A stretch of DNA of 64,000 nucleotides, from positions 1 to 64,000 of the forward strand of contig DVID01000041.1 of NCBI GenBank assembly GCA_018711625.1. Reading direction: 5' to 3'. This stretch comes from Candidatus Limicola stercorigallinarum. GTDB lineage: Bacteria; Actinomycetota; Coriobacteriia; Coriobacteriales; Coriobacteriaceae. Position 1 is the stretch's first letter; every line of letters starts with the position of its first letter. Positions 35,590-44,853 of this stretch are shown piece after piece. The notes under the pieces were generated by a model. It had not been told where the DNA came from and did no database searches. It saw only the letters and a program-made list of their open reading frames with translations. The position numbers and the translations under genes are program-made.

Positions 35590-36903
35590 CTACAGGCGAT
35601 CCTTCACCGCTTGTGCCATCTCGTCCCATGCCACGAGCTCTTCCTCGTGCGTGCGCATGTTGCGAATGCGCACTTTGCCCTCGGCAAGCTCGTCTCCACC
35701 CAGCACGACCACCAGGCACGCACCAAGCTTGTCTGCCTGCTTGAACTGGCTCTTGAGCGAACGCCCCTGGTAATCGGCCTCGGTGCGTACGCCAGCGCCG
35801 CGCAGCACCTGTGTGGCGCTGAACACCTTATCGCGCAGCTCGGCTCCCGCGTTTGCCACATAAACCACCGGCTCGGCGTCGCCACCCAAGGTCACGCCCT
35901 GCGCTTCGAGGGCAAGCTGGATGCGCTCAAAGCCCACAGCAAAGCCCACGCCGGGCGTGGGCTTACCGCCCTCAAGCTCCACCAAGCCGTCGTAACGGCC
36001 ACCGCCGCCAATAGACCCCACGCCGGCACCGGGCGCCTCCACCTCAAACACGGTGCGGGTGTAGTAATCCAGGCCACGCACGAGCGTCGGATCTTCCACA
36101 TAGGCCACGCCGGCCTCATCAAGGTAGCGCTTTACCTGCTCATAGTGGGTGCGGCACTCATCGCACAGGTTGTCGGGCGCAAGCGGGGCGTCGCGCATGA
36201 CCTCACGGCAGTGATCGTTTTTGCAGTCGAAGGCGCGCAGCGGGTTGAGCTCGGCGCGCTCGCGACATTCATCGCACATCTCGTCGGCATGGTCCAAGAT
36301 GAAGGCACGCACCTTGTCGCGATAGGCAGGGCGACACGCCGGATCGCCCATGGAGTTGATGAGCAGGCGCAGCTTGGAAAGGTCAAAGCCCAGGCGGCGG
36401 TAGAACTCCATGAGCATGATGATGCACTCCGCGTCGGCCGCCGGATCGGGCGCGCCCAGCCACTCGATGCCTACCTGGTGGAACTGGCGCAGGCGACCCT
36501 TCTGGGGGCGCTCACCGCGAAACATCGTCTCGGCGTAGTACACCTTCACGGGGCTTGCGCCCTGCGGCACGAGGTTGTTCTCCACCACAGCACGCACCAC
36601 GCCCGCTGTGCCCTCCGGGCGCAGGGCAAGGCGCTGCTTGGCCTTGAGCTTGGCGTCGGTGCCCTCGCTCAGAGCGCGCTCAAGGTTGGCGCCCGAAAAC
36701 ACGCGGAACATCTCCTTGCGCACCACGTCCGTGGACTGGCCGATGCCGTGCACAAACACGTCCACCTGCTCGATGGCGGGCGTCTCGATAGGTTCAAAAC
36801 CGTAGACGCCAAACACCTCCGCCGCAACCTCTTGCATCTGCTGCCACGCGCGCATATCGCGTCCGATCAGGTCTTTGGTGCCCTCGGCTTTCTGTGCCTG
36901 CAT
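35590..36903 (-). CDS. hisS: Histidyl-tRNA synthetase
   Basis: 437 residues, class II synthetase. Motif 2 is FRGERPQKGRLRQFHQVGIE, the histidine-binding motifs are RGLDYYTRTVFE and GGGGRYDGL, and the anticodon-binding domain occupies the last 95 residues. A Cys-rich insertion (MCDECRERAELNPLRAFDCK, later LCDECRTHYEQ) near residue 205-260 matches the variant found in many Gram-positive HisRS proteins. ATG at 36903 has AGAAAGG upstream. A perfect TATAAT -10 box precedes it at 36969-36974. Confidence 0.96.
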   Translation of the reverse strand: MQAQKAEGTKDLIGRDMRAWQQMQEVAAEVFGVYGFEPIETPAIEQVDVFVHGIGQSTDVVRKEMFRVFSGANLERALSEGTDAKLKAKQRLALRPEGTAGVVRAVVENNLVPQGASPVKVYYAETMFRGERPQKGRLRQFHQVGIEWLGAPDPAADAECIIMLMEFYRRLGFDLSKLRLLINSMGDPACRPAYRDKVRAFILDHADEMCDECRERAELNPLRAFDCKNDHCREVMRDAPLAPDNLCDECRTHYEQVKRYLDEAGVAYVEDPTLVRGLDYYTRTVFEVEAPGAGVGSIGGGGRYDGLVELEGGKPTPGVGFAVGFERIQLALEAQGVTLGGDAEPVVYVANAGAELRDKVFSATQVLRGAGVRTEADYQGRSLKSQFKQADKLGACLVVVLGGDELAEGKVRIRNMRTHEEELVAWDEMAQAVKDRL

Positions 36904-36968
36904 GCTTGTGCCTTTCTGACGCATCGGCGCCGGAAGGTGGGCGCCGCCATAGTTCTCGAATGCGTCCC

Positions 36969-36974
36969 ATTATA
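36969..36974 (-). promoter_or_regulatory. -10 box of the hisS promoter
   Basis: TATAAT on the minus strand, about 65 bases before the hisS ATG; the -35 (TTCGCC, 17 bases upstream) is weak. The 302-base divergent gap 36904-37206 also holds a possible ltaA promoter on the plus strand (TTGCCC 37140-37145, TATCAT 37165-37170, spacer 19), and a GGCGCC hairpin in the hisS leader. Confidence 0.55.
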
Positions 36975-37206
36975 CCGAGCACGCGCACAGGGGCGAACGA
37001 GGGTTGCTGCAGACATCTTTTGTAACGAGCGCGCGGGCAGCCTGGACGCGGGCCCGAGCGAGAAACCCCAGGGTGCCGCCAGGCACGCTCAGGTGCTCCG
37101 CGCCGCTCGCGTTCGCGTAAGCACTGTGGCGCTCGCACATTGCCCGCTCCCTGCCCTCGCGCGGTATCATCATCACATCTCATCCCCAGCATTTCCGGAG
37201 GCATCC

Positions 37207-38289
37207 ATGCATCAGTTTCGTAACGATTACAGCGAGGGCGCGGCGCCCGCAATCCTCGAGGCGCTTGTGCGCACCAATGCCGAGCAGTGCCTGGGCTATG
37301 GCGCCGACAAGCATTGCGCGCACGCCGCCGAGCTCATCCGCGCAGAAATAGGACAGCCCGATGCCGTGGTGACCTTTGTCCCGGGAGGCACGCCGGCCAA
37401 CATTCTTGCCATCACCAGCCTTACTGAAGCCTACGAAGGCCCCCTCTGCGCAGCCGATGCGCACCCCACCATTCACGAAACCGGTGCTATCGAGGCCCAG
37501 GGGCGCCGCCTGCTTGCCACGCACGACCCGCTGGGCGCCCTCACGCCGGAAGGTATGGAACCCCTTTGGGAGGCCGCCCGCGCCAATGGAGCTGCAACTA
37601 CGCAGCCCGGCATGCTCTACTTCTCGCACACAAGCGAGCTGGGCTATGTGTATAGCCGCGCCGAGTTCAACGCGCTCTGCGATTGGGCGGAGGAGCGTGA
37701 CCTGGCGGTGTATGTGGATGGTGCACGCATGGCAAGCGGCATCATGGCAAATGGTGCCGACCTTTCCATTCAGGAGATTGCCGCGCGTGCCGACATCTTT
37801 ACCCTGGGTGGCACCAAAAACGGCATGCTCTTTGGCGAGGCCCTTGTGGTGAGCCCGCGCACCGCGCGTGGTCGGCGCGCCATCGAGCGCCTGCCCTATC
37901 TCACCAAGCGCGCCGGCCAGCTCACAGCAAAGGGTCGCGTGATGGGTGTAATGTATGAGGCCGCCTTTGACCCCACCAGCGCCGACGAAACGGGCGCAAC
38001 GCTTTACTGGCAGCTCGCACGCCAAGCCAACGAGCGCGCGGCCGAGCTTGCCCGCGGTTTAGTCGCAGCGGGCTTTGAGCCGTATCTCTCCACCACAGGC
38101 AACCAGCAGTTTTTCTGGATGACGCCCGAAGAAGGCCGCGCCTTCAACGAAGCTTGTGGTGCCGAGCTGCAGGTGCAGCCCGATCCCACGGGCGCCGGGC
38201 GCATCGTGGCACGCTTTGTTACCAGCTGGGCTACCCAGCCAGAGCATGTGGAGGAACTTCTGGCGTACGCCGCAACCCTGCACGCCTAG
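37207..38289 (+). CDS. ltaA: Low-specificity threonine aldolase (beta-eliminating lyase family)
   Basis: 360 residues of the PLP-dependent fold-type I aldolase family that splits threonine or allo-threonine into glycine and acetaldehyde. N-terminus FRNDYSEGAAPAILEAL, cofactor-stacking region with DAHPTIHETGA, LYVDGAR-like YVDGARMASG, and the PLP Lys in FTLGGTKNGMLFG. ATG at 37207 has GGAGG five bases upstream. This is the only protein gene on the plus strand in the window; it is divergent from hisS and convergent with pyk. Related beta-eliminating lyases share the fold, so the exact substrate is inferred. Confidence 0.9.
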   Translation: MHQFRNDYSEGAAPAILEALVRTNAEQCLGYGADKHCAHAAELIRAEIGQPDAVVTFVPGGTPANILAITSLTEAYEGPLCAADAHPTIHETGAIEAQGRRLLATHDPLGALTPEGMEPLWEAARANGAATTQPGMLYFSHTSELGYVYSRAEFNALCDWAEERDLAVYVDGARMASGIMANGADLSIQEIAARADIFTLGGTKNGMLFGEALVVSPRTARGRRAIERLPYLTKRAGQLTAKGRVMGVMYEAAFDPTSADETGATLYWQLARQANERAAELARGLVAAGFEPYLSTTGNQQFFWMTPEEGRAFNEACGAELQVQPDPTGAGRIVARFVTSWATQPEHVEELLAYAATLHA

Positions 38290-38373
38290 GCCCCGCACGT
38301 GCAAGCTGCCCCCGCGGCGAGAGGGCACCGCCACCGCCCGCGCCTTCTCCCGAGCACGTCCCCTTCACGTATG

Positions 38374-38406
38374 AAAAAAGGCGCCGGAGCCAATAGCCCC
38401 GGCGCC
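38374..38406 (-). terminator. Terminator after the first pyruvate kinase
   Basis: Stem GGCGCCGG/CCGGCGCC (38380-38406), then six T residues on the minus strand. It stands between two convergent genes; on the plus strand no T-run follows, so it serves mainly pyk. Confidence 0.85.
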
Positions 38407-38416
38407 AGCGCGTGCG

Positions 38417-39874
38417 TTACACCTGCGCCACGTACACCACGTTGGTAGAAACCTGGCTATCGGGCAGCACCACCGAGGTGCCGGGGTCGCCGCCCGTGAT
38501 CACCACGATGTCACCGTCCTTCACTATGCCCGATTCCTCCGCCTCGGCAACGGCGTTATGTACGATATAGGAGATATCGCGCACGTTGCGTCCGCCCAAG
38601 CGCGGCTCAACGCCCCAGTACACCGTCATCTTGCGCACCGCCCAGTCGTTGGGCGTCACCGCCTGAATGGGCAGCACGGGCCTGAAGTTCGACACCAAGC
38701 GCGCCGAACGACCGGTGGATGTAGGCGTAAGGATGGCCTTAGCGTTCACATTGAAGGCGGTCGTCACGGCGGCAAGGCCCACCGCGCCGTTGATCACGTT
38801 CACGCCTGGGTCGATGGAATCAAAATCAAACGGCTTGTGCTCCGGCATGGTGGCCTCAGCGATGAGGGCGATATCCGCCATCATCTTCACCGCCTCCACC
38901 GGGTACTTACCAGCCGCCGTCTCGCCCGAGAGCATCGTGGCGTCGGTGCCGTCGGAAATGGCGTTCGAAACGTCCGTGACCTCGGCGCGCGTGGGGCGTG
39001 GGTTGCGAATCATGGAGTCGAGCATCTGCGTAGCCGTGATGACCGGCTTGCAGGCCGCGTTGCACTTCTGGATGATCTCTTTCTGGATGACGGGGCACAC
39101 CTCGGGCGCCACCTCAACACCCAGGTCGCCGCGCGCAACCATGATGCCATCGGCAACCTTCAGGATCTCGTCGAAGTTATAGACGGCAAGCGCGCACTCA
39201 ATCTTGGGGAAGACGCCAATGTGCGTGCCGCGATTCTCGTCCAAGAGCTTGCGGATCTCGCGCACGCCTTCGGCATCGCGGATGAACGACGCCGCCACAA
39301 AGTCGATGCCCTCATCAATGCCAAAAAGGATGTCGGAGCGGTCCTGCTCGGTAAGCGTAGGCAGCGAAAGGTGCGCGTTGGGCACGTTCACGCCCTTGCG
39401 TTCGCCCAGCTCACCGCCGTTTTGCACGCGGCACACCATATCCTGGCCGTCGATTTCCTCAACGGTAAGGCCGATGAGGCCGTCATCGATCAAAATCGTG
39501 CTGCCCGCATGCACCTCGCGCGGCAGCTCCAGGTGATCCAGATAGAAATGTTCAGAAGTTCCCAGACGCTCCTCCGAGGTCTCCGCCGCGGTAACCACCA
39601 CACGCGCGTCCTCCTCAAGCGTCACCTTGGCGTGACCCTCAAGCAGGCCCGTGCGAATCTCGGGACCCTTGGTGTCGAGCAAAATGCCCAGCGGCTGCCC
39701 CAACTCGCGCGCCACCTTCTTCACGCGCTCCATGCGCACATGGTGCTCTTCGTGGCTGCCGTGCGAGAAATTGAAGCGCGCGACGTTCATACCCGCGAGA
39801 ATCATCTGGCGCAGCGTCTCCTCATCGTCGCAAGCGGGACCCATTGTGCAGACGATCTTGGTGCGTTTATTCAT
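38417..39874 (-). CDS. pyk: Pyruvate kinase (downstream copy)
   Basis: 485 residues; converts PEP and ADP to pyruvate and ATP. N-terminus RTKIVCTMGPACDDEETL, the metal/PEP residues in NFSHGSHEEH, DTKGPEIRTG, IECALAVYNFDEIL, the signature MVARGDLGVE and TATQMLDSM. The C-terminal effector domain is present (about 355-485), without the extra PEP-utilising domain of Bacillus enzymes. ATG at 39874 has GAGGAGG upstream. The next gene upstream is a second pyruvate kinase of the same length and design; the proteins agree over most of their length and diverge mainly in the C-terminal third. Confidence 0.96.
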   Translation of the reverse strand: MNKRTKIVCTMGPACDDEETLRQMILAGMNVARFNFSHGSHEEHHVRMERVKKVARELGQPLGILLDTKGPEIRTGLLEGHAKVTLEEDARVVVTAAETSEERLGTSEHFYLDHLELPREVHAGSTILIDDGLIGLTVEEIDGQDMVCRVQNGGELGERKGVNVPNAHLSLPTLTEQDRSDILFGIDEGIDFVAASFIRDAEGVREIRKLLDENRGTHIGVFPKIECALAVYNFDEILKVADGIMVARGDLGVEVAPEVCPVIQKEIIQKCNAACKPVITATQMLDSMIRNPRPTRAEVTDVSNAISDGTDATMLSGETAAGKYPVEAVKMMADIALIAEATMPEHKPFDFDSIDPGVNVINGAVGLAAVTTAFNVNAKAILTPTSTGRSARLVSNFRPVLPIQAVTPNDWAVRKMTVYWGVEPRLGGRNVRDISYIVHNAVAEAEESGIVKDGDIVVITGGDPGTSVVLPDSQVSTNVVYVAQV

Positions 39875-39962
39875 GGTTACCTCCTCATTGGGCGGAATTG
39901 CGGCGCAAGCACCGCACATGATCAACCAAGCCGCTCAAAGGCGGCTTGGACCAGGAAGTTGC

Positions 39963-41453
39963 TTAGTAGGTTGGGCGCGCGACCTTGCCCTCGGGACGTA
40001 CCTCAGACACAAAGACGACGTTTGTGGAGTACAGGCCATCGGGCAAAAGCACCGAGGTGCGCGGGTCACCCACGGTGATGACGGCGATATCCCCCTCTTT
40101 GATAACGCCCGTGCGCTCAGCCACCGCCACTGCGTTCTCGACCGTGGGGGTAACCCACTTGCTCGAGAAGTCATCGAGCACCGGGTCGACGCCCCAGTAC
40201 ACCGTCATGCGGCGCTGTGCCCAGTCGTTGTGGGTAACGGCCTGAATGGGCAACGAGGGGCGGAAGTTCGACACCAGGCGCGCCGAGCGGCCCGACGAGG
40301 TAGGCGTGAGGATGGCGCGGGCACCCACGCTGTAGGCGGTGGTCACAGCCGCCAGGCCCACGGCGTTGTTGATGACGTTGGCGCCCTTCTCGTCGGTATG
40401 GATGTCGAGGCGCGCGTGCTCGGGCATGATGGCCTCGGCAATGAGGGCCACGTTGGCCATCATCTGCACGGCACGCAGCGGGTACTTGCCGGCAGCCGTC
40501 TCGCCCGAGAGCATCGTGGCGTCGGTGCCGTCGGTGATGGCATTCGCCACGTCTGTGACCTCGGCGCGCGTGGGACGCGGGTTGCGGATCATGGAGTCGA
40601 GCATCTGCGTCGCGGTGATGACCGGCTTATACGCGGCATTGCACTTCTGAATGATCTCTTTCTGGATGGTGGGGCACACCTCGGGCGCCACCTCAACACC
40701 CAAGTCGCCACGAGCAATCATGATGCCGTCGGATACCGCGAGGATGTTATCGAAGTGATAAACGGCCGTGGCGCACTCAATCTTGGGGAAGATGCACACG
40801 TGCTCGCCACCGTTTTCGTCACAGAGTTGGCGAATCTCCAGCACGCCTTCGGGGTCACGAATGAAGGAGGCCGCAATAAAGTCGATGCCCTCTTCAAGCC
40901 CAAAGAGGATGTCGGCGCGGTCTTGCTCAGTGATGGCGGGCAGCGAAAGGTGCGCGTTGGGCACGTTCACACCCTTCTTCTCGCCCAGCTCGCCGCCGTT
41001 TTGCACGGTGCAGTGAATATCCTGGCCGTCGACGGAATCGACCGTAAGACCAATAAGGCCGTCGTCGATAAGAATCGTGCCGCCCACATGCACCTCGCGC
41101 GGCAGCTCCAGGTGGTCGAGGTAGAAGCGCTCGGAGGTGCCCAGACGCTCCTCCGAGGTCTCGGCAGCCGTGACGATAACCTTGGCGCCAGGCTCGAGCG
41201 TCACCTTGGCATGGCCCTCAAGAAAGCCCGTGCGGATCTCGGGGCCCTTGGTGTCGAGCAAGATTCCCACGGGGATGCCCAGCTCGTGCGAGACGCGCTT
41301 CACGCGCTCCATGCGCACGTGGTGCTCCTCATGGCTTCCGTGGGAAAAATTGAAGCGGGCGACGTTCATGCCCGCAAGGATCATCTGGCGCAGCGTCTCT
41401 TCGTCATCACAGGCCGGACCCATGGTGCATACGATCTTGGTTCGTTTGCTCAT
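39963..41453 (-). CDS. pyk: Pyruvate kinase (upstream copy)
   Basis: 496 residues, tandem paralogue of the gene 88 bases downstream. All active-site motifs are intact: RTKIVCTMGPACDDEETL, NFSHGSHEEHH, DTKGPEIRTGF, IECATAVYHFDNIL, MIARGDLGVEVAPE and TATQMLDSM. Differences cluster in the C-terminal effector domain, for example residues around VDPVLDDFSSKWV, so the two may answer to different allosteric effectors. ATG at 41453 has AAAGGAG upstream. No terminator is seen between the copies, so both may be on one transcript. The position next to the GalNAc genes links sugar uptake to PEP use. Confidence 0.96.
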   Translation of the reverse strand: MSKRTKIVCTMGPACDDEETLRQMILAGMNVARFNFSHGSHEEHHVRMERVKRVSHELGIPVGILLDTKGPEIRTGFLEGHAKVTLEPGAKVIVTAAETSEERLGTSERFYLDHLELPREVHVGGTILIDDGLIGLTVDSVDGQDIHCTVQNGGELGEKKGVNVPNAHLSLPAITEQDRADILFGLEEGIDFIAASFIRDPEGVLEIRQLCDENGGEHVCIFPKIECATAVYHFDNILAVSDGIMIARGDLGVEVAPEVCPTIQKEIIQKCNAAYKPVITATQMLDSMIRNPRPTRAEVTDVANAITDGTDATMLSGETAAGKYPLRAVQMMANVALIAEAIMPEHARLDIHTDEKGANVINNAVGLAAVTTAYSVGARAILTPTSSGRSARLVSNFRPSLPIQAVTHNDWAQRRMTVYWGVDPVLDDFSSKWVTPTVENAVAVAERTGVIKEGDIAVITVGDPRTSVLLPDGLYSTNVVFVSEVRPEGKVARPTY

Positions 41454-41678
41454 ACGATCTCCTTTGTGCGCGTACGTACATCGTGTCTAGGATACGGGAT
41501 TCTTTATTAATACCGCTTCAGTAGGTCAGACGCACAAAATACCCCGGCAGGCGGCATGGGTTTTGTATCTCTGAACAGGAATATGACGTGTTCTTTACCC
41601 TGATGCGTGCTAACTCAGCGCCGTGCAAGCGCTATCAAGAACGGGATACTGACCCTTGTTAAACCGCGTCGCTCAGAG

Positions 41679-42656
41679 CTATGCAAGCCCTTCAAGAAAG
41701 TGGATTGCACGCACCGGCCAGCCTTCGGCATCAGTGTCGCGTCCATCGCCAAAACCATGGCCAGCCGTCTCGGCAACCTCCACGCGATGCGGCACGCCAT
41801 GTTCTTCAAGCGCTCGAGCAAACTCTACGGAATTCTTCACCGGCACCGATGCATCGCGCGCGCCAAAGAGGAGGTACGTGGGTGGATAGCTCGCGTTCAC
41901 ATGCGCTGGAACATCGTAGGGTGCGTAGGTTTCCTCCGTTGCATCCGGACCAAACATAATGTCGGCGATATAAGCAGGACCGCAGCGCCATGGCGAAAGG
42001 GACGGATAGATGGAAAAGATTGCACGCGGAGCTGGGATGCCGAAGCGTTCATAACCCACGGACGCCACGCCCCACTCACTCACCAAGCTTCCACCTGCGG
42101 AAAAGCCACACACCACATACGATGTGCCCTCAAGTCCAAGCTGCTCTTTGCGTGCAAGCGCCGCTCGATAGGTTGCCGCTACGTCCTCGAGCGGCTTGGG
42201 CATCACATGCTCCATACCAACACGGTAATTCGGAATCACTACGTCGTAGCCAAGCGCGTTCAGACGCGCAGCGACCGGAATGGACTCAATCATGGTGCAC
42301 ACGCACTTGTAGGCACCACCCGCGCACGCAATGATAAAGGGGGCACCAGGCACCTTACGCTTGGGATCAGCCGGGAAAAACCAAAAGCGAACATCGGCCT
42401 TCTCCGGGTCATCCGTGCATGCCGCCTTGTCATACACCGGATACCACACCGGACCGGCCTCGGCGAGCTCGAGCAAACGGTCAAGACCACAAAGTATCGA
42501 CTCTTCATTAAAGACAGAATGCTCCGCAAGCTCCCCAAAGGTCCAATCCTCTGCCGGACGGTCGGCAATGATGGAACGGTACATGAGATAGCCCGCAAAG
42601 GGCCTGAGTCCCTCAACCGTTGATGTCGTATCGTCGCGGGTAACGCGGTGTACCAT
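41679..42656 (-). CDS. Alpha/beta hydrolase (esterase-like)
   Basis: 325 residues. The second half has an alpha/beta hydrolase fold of the esterase/acetyl-hydrolase (abhydrolase-3-like) type: oxyanion region FIIACAGGAYKCV, nucleophile Ser in VCGFSAGGSLV, Asp in LLFGARDASVPV and His in TAGHGFG. The oxyanion motif is AGGAY where HGGG is usual. The first 85 residues are not recognisable. ATG at 42656 has AGGGAAGG upstream. It lies between the aldolase gene and the pyruvate kinases, after a terminator, so a link to GalNAc use, such as sugar deacetylation, is only possible. Confidence 0.8.
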   Translation of the reverse strand: MVHRVTRDDTTSTVEGLRPFAGYLMYRSIIADRPAEDWTFGELAEHSVFNEESILCGLDRLLELAEAGPVWYPVYDKAACTDDPEKADVRFWFFPADPKRKVPGAPFIIACAGGAYKCVCTMIESIPVAARLNALGYDVVIPNYRVGMEHVMPKPLEDVAATYRAALARKEQLGLEGTSYVVCGFSAGGSLVSEWGVASVGYERFGIPAPRAIFSIYPSLSPWRCGPAYIADIMFGPDATEETYAPYDVPAHVNASYPPTYLLFGARDASVPVKNSVEFARALEEHGVPHRVEVAETAGHGFGDGRDTDAEGWPVRAIHFLEGLA

Positions 42657-42683
42657 GAGACGTCCTTCCCTCACAATTCCCCT

Positions 42684-42750
42684 AAAACAAAACGCCCGGC
42701 GCAGGGGCAGCGCGCGAATTTGACGCTCGCTACCAACCCACACCGGGCGT
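42684..42750 (-). terminator. Terminator after the aldolase gene
   Basis: Eight-base stem ACGCCCGG/CCGGGCGT (42692-42750) with a long structured loop, followed on the minus strand by TTTGTTTTA. It closes the GalNAc cluster. Confidence 0.7.
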
Positions 42751-42774
42751 ACTCCACATGTGCTCAAGCCTGCG

Positions 42775-43626
42775 TTACGCGCGGCCCACCGAGCCCAGGT
42801 TCTCCATGCGAATCTTCACGATGTTCGTGATCTCGGCCATACCCAACTTGGCAGGCTTCTTGGGATCGAAGCAGCCCGGGTTCTCAGCCATGTAGCCCAT
42901 GAAGCCCTTGGTGTAGGCCTGGCGAAGCTCGGTTGCATAGTTAACCTTGCAGATGCCGTTCTTCACAGCCTCGGCCACCTGCTCATCGGGCACGCCGGAG
43001 GTGCCGTGCAGCACGAGCGGCACATCCACAGCGGCGCGGATAGCCTTCACAACATCCTGCTCGATGTGCGGGGTCTCGGTGTACACGCCGTGCGCGGTGC
43101 CCACGCCAATGGCAAGCGAGGTGCAGCCGGTGCGCTCAACAAACTCGCGCGCCTCCTCCGGATCGGTGTAGGGGTTCTCGCCCTCCACGGCCGGGCCGTC
43201 ATCCTCTTTGCCGCCAACCTTACCAAGCTCGGCCTCCACGGGCACACCCATAGCAGCGCCCACGCGTGCCACGCTCGCCGTAAGGGCGATGTTGTCCTCG
43301 AAGCTCTCGTGGCTGCCGTCAATCATGACGGAGGTGTAGCCCACACGCAGTGCCTGCATGCAGCGGTCAAAACCGTCGCCATGATCGAGATGGAGCGCCA
43401 CCGGCACGCTTGCACGCTCGGCTGCAGCCTTCACCATGCCATAGAAGTAATCGAGACCGGCCGACTTCACCGTGCCCGGGGTGGTCTGCATGATAACGGG
43501 AGACTTGGTCTCCTCGGCGGCTGCGAGCACCGCCATAACAAACTCGAGATTCTCGATGTTGAACGCACCGACGGCATAGTGATTCTTCTGCGCGTCGAGC
43601 AGCATCTCCTTAGTGGTTACAAGCAT
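42775..43626 (-). CDS. Class II aldolase, probably tagatose-1,6-bisphosphate aldolase
   Basis: 283 residues, zinc-dependent class II FBP/TBP aldolase (GatY/KbaY/FbaA family). Zinc ligands and catalytic residues are seen in ALHLDHGDGF (His-x-Asp-His), VEAELGKVGG, GVGTAHGVY (His) and LVLHGTSGVP (His). The reaction splits a ketose-1,6-bisphosphate into dihydroxyacetone phosphate and glyceraldehyde-3-phosphate. Sequence alone does not separate fructose- from tagatose-bisphosphate use; the position after nagA and a LacC-like kinase favours tagatose. Fructose-bisphosphate aldolase for glycolysis is the alternative. ATG at 43626 follows a GAGGAG site. Last gene of the cluster. Confidence 0.88.
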   Translation of the reverse strand: MLVTTKEMLLDAQKNHYAVGAFNIENLEFVMAVLAAAEETKSPVIMQTTPGTVKSAGLDYFYGMVKAAAERASVPVALHLDHGDGFDRCMQALRVGYTSVMIDGSHESFEDNIALTASVARVGAAMGVPVEAELGKVGGKEDDGPAVEGENPYTDPEEAREFVERTGCTSLAIGVGTAHGVYTETPHIEQDVVKAIRAAVDVPLVLHGTSGVPDEQVAEAVKNGICKVNYATELRQAYTKGFMGYMAENPGCFDPKKPAKLGMAEITNIVKIRMENLGSVGRA

Positions 43627-43797
43627 TGCGTCTCCTCTCGTCTCTCCGCATCATGCGGTAATCGTTTGCATTCATTCTAGGCTATGCACACCATGCCAAC
43701 TGGCCCAAAATGAGGGTACCAGCAGCGCAACTGTGCAGCGTCGGCCGTGCGATGGCCCCGTTTTCTCAGCCTGGGTCGCTCCGCTGCGGCGCAGCTC

Positions 43798-44733
43798 CTA
43801 CAACTGCGTCACGGTAATGCCGTTATACACCTCGTCCCAGTGCTCCATGGTTAGATGCCCTGTCTGCGGATCCATCGCATTGAGCTTGCCGCAGGTGTTT
43901 CCGCAGCGCAGCACCGTCTCGTCATCGGCACCCTGGGCGATGGCGTGCGCGAAGCCCGCCACCGTGGAGTCGCCGGAGCCCGTGGCATTGACCGCCTCAA
44001 TGGCAGGCGTGGTCACGCGGTAGCGGCGTCCCTCGTGGAACGCCACGGCACCAGCAGCACCCATGGTCACAACCACCCAAGGAATACCCTGGAAGCGTGC
44101 GTCGGCCGCCACCGCATCACCCAGCTCATCGGCCTGCTCGGTTGTGAACGCAGTGCCCAGAAGCGCGTTGATCTCGGTAAGGTTGGGCTTAATAAGCGTC
44201 GGCTTAGCGGCCGCCTCCAGCGCTGCGTCAAGCGCCACACCCGAGGTGTCAAGAAGCACCGGCTTACCCGCGGCTACGGCCGCAGCGACCATCTGGGCAT
44301 AGCAGGTAGCCGGCACGCCCTTGGGCAAGCTGCCCGAAATGGTGATGCAGGAGGCCCCTGCCAAAAGGTCCTCGTAGTTTGCCAAAAAGGCCTCAAGCTC
44401 CTCGGCCGAAACCGTGGGGCCGCTCTCCAGAAGCTCAGTCTGGTTGCCGTCGTGCAGAAGGGCAATGCAGGTGCGCGACTCGCCCGCAATGGGCGTGAAA
44501 CGGTGCGGGATGTGATCTTCGTCCATGAGGTTCCCCAGGTATGCGCCGGCGTGGCCACCCAGAAGGCCCGTAGCGAGAACGTCGTCGCCGAGCTGCACCA
44601 GCACGCGGCTCACGTTCAGCCCCTTACCGCCAGCGGTTTTGTGCGGGGTCACACGGTTCACGTCGTCGATGACGAGATGATCCACCTCATAGCGCGTATC
44701 AATCGACGGATTCATAGTGACGGTCAGAATCAT
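43798..44733 (-). CDS. PfkB-family sugar kinase, probably tagatose-6-phosphate kinase
   Basis: 311 residues of the LacC/FruK branch of the PfkB kinases: opening TVTMNPSIDTRYEVD, GGKGLNVSRVL, the first family signature, and the anion-hole/catalytic motif NATGSGDSTVAGF near residue 248. Such enzymes phosphorylate tagatose-6-phosphate or fructose-1-phosphate. The genome position, between nagA and a class II aldolase in a GalNAc operon, favours tagatose-6-phosphate. ATG at 44733 has GAGGAGG upstream. It is separated from nagA by 120 bases that contain a stable hairpin. Confidence 0.87.
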   Translation of the reverse strand: MILTVTMNPSIDTRYEVDHLVIDDVNRVTPHKTAGGKGLNVSRVLVQLGDDVLATGLLGGHAGAYLGNLMDEDHIPHRFTPIAGESRTCIALLHDGNQTELLESGPTVSAEELEAFLANYEDLLAGASCITISGSLPKGVPATCYAQMVAAAVAAGKPVLLDTSGVALDAALEAAAKPTLIKPNLTEINALLGTAFTTEQADELGDAVAADARFQGIPWVVVTMGAAGAVAFHEGRRYRVTTPAIEAVNATGSGDSTVAGFAHAIAQGADDETVLRCGNTCGKLNAMDPQTGHLTMEHWDEVYNGITVTQL

Positions 44734-44789
44734 GGGGCCTCCTCGTTGCACCTAAACGCACGCCTGAAATCAAATCTCCGAGCTGTGCA

Positions 44790-44822
44790 GCGGGACAAGA
44801 ACGCCATTTGTTCTTGCCCCGC
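44790..44822 (-). terminator. Stable hairpin between nagA and the kinase gene
   Basis: Thirteen-base stem (GCGGGACAAGAAC/GTTCTTGCCCCGC, one mismatch) with a seven-base loop, 32 bases after the nagA stop. No T-run follows on the minus strand, so I read it as an mRNA processing or attenuation element. Confidence 0.5.
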
Positions 44823-44853
44823 GCACCATAACGTATCTAAACCGTAACCTGCC

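Noticed and set aside
35314-37206. Upstream 631 codons of the plus-strand frame that ends in threonine aldolase
   Set aside because: This part lies opposite hisS, shows no family sequence, and a good ribosome binding site precedes the ATG at 37207.
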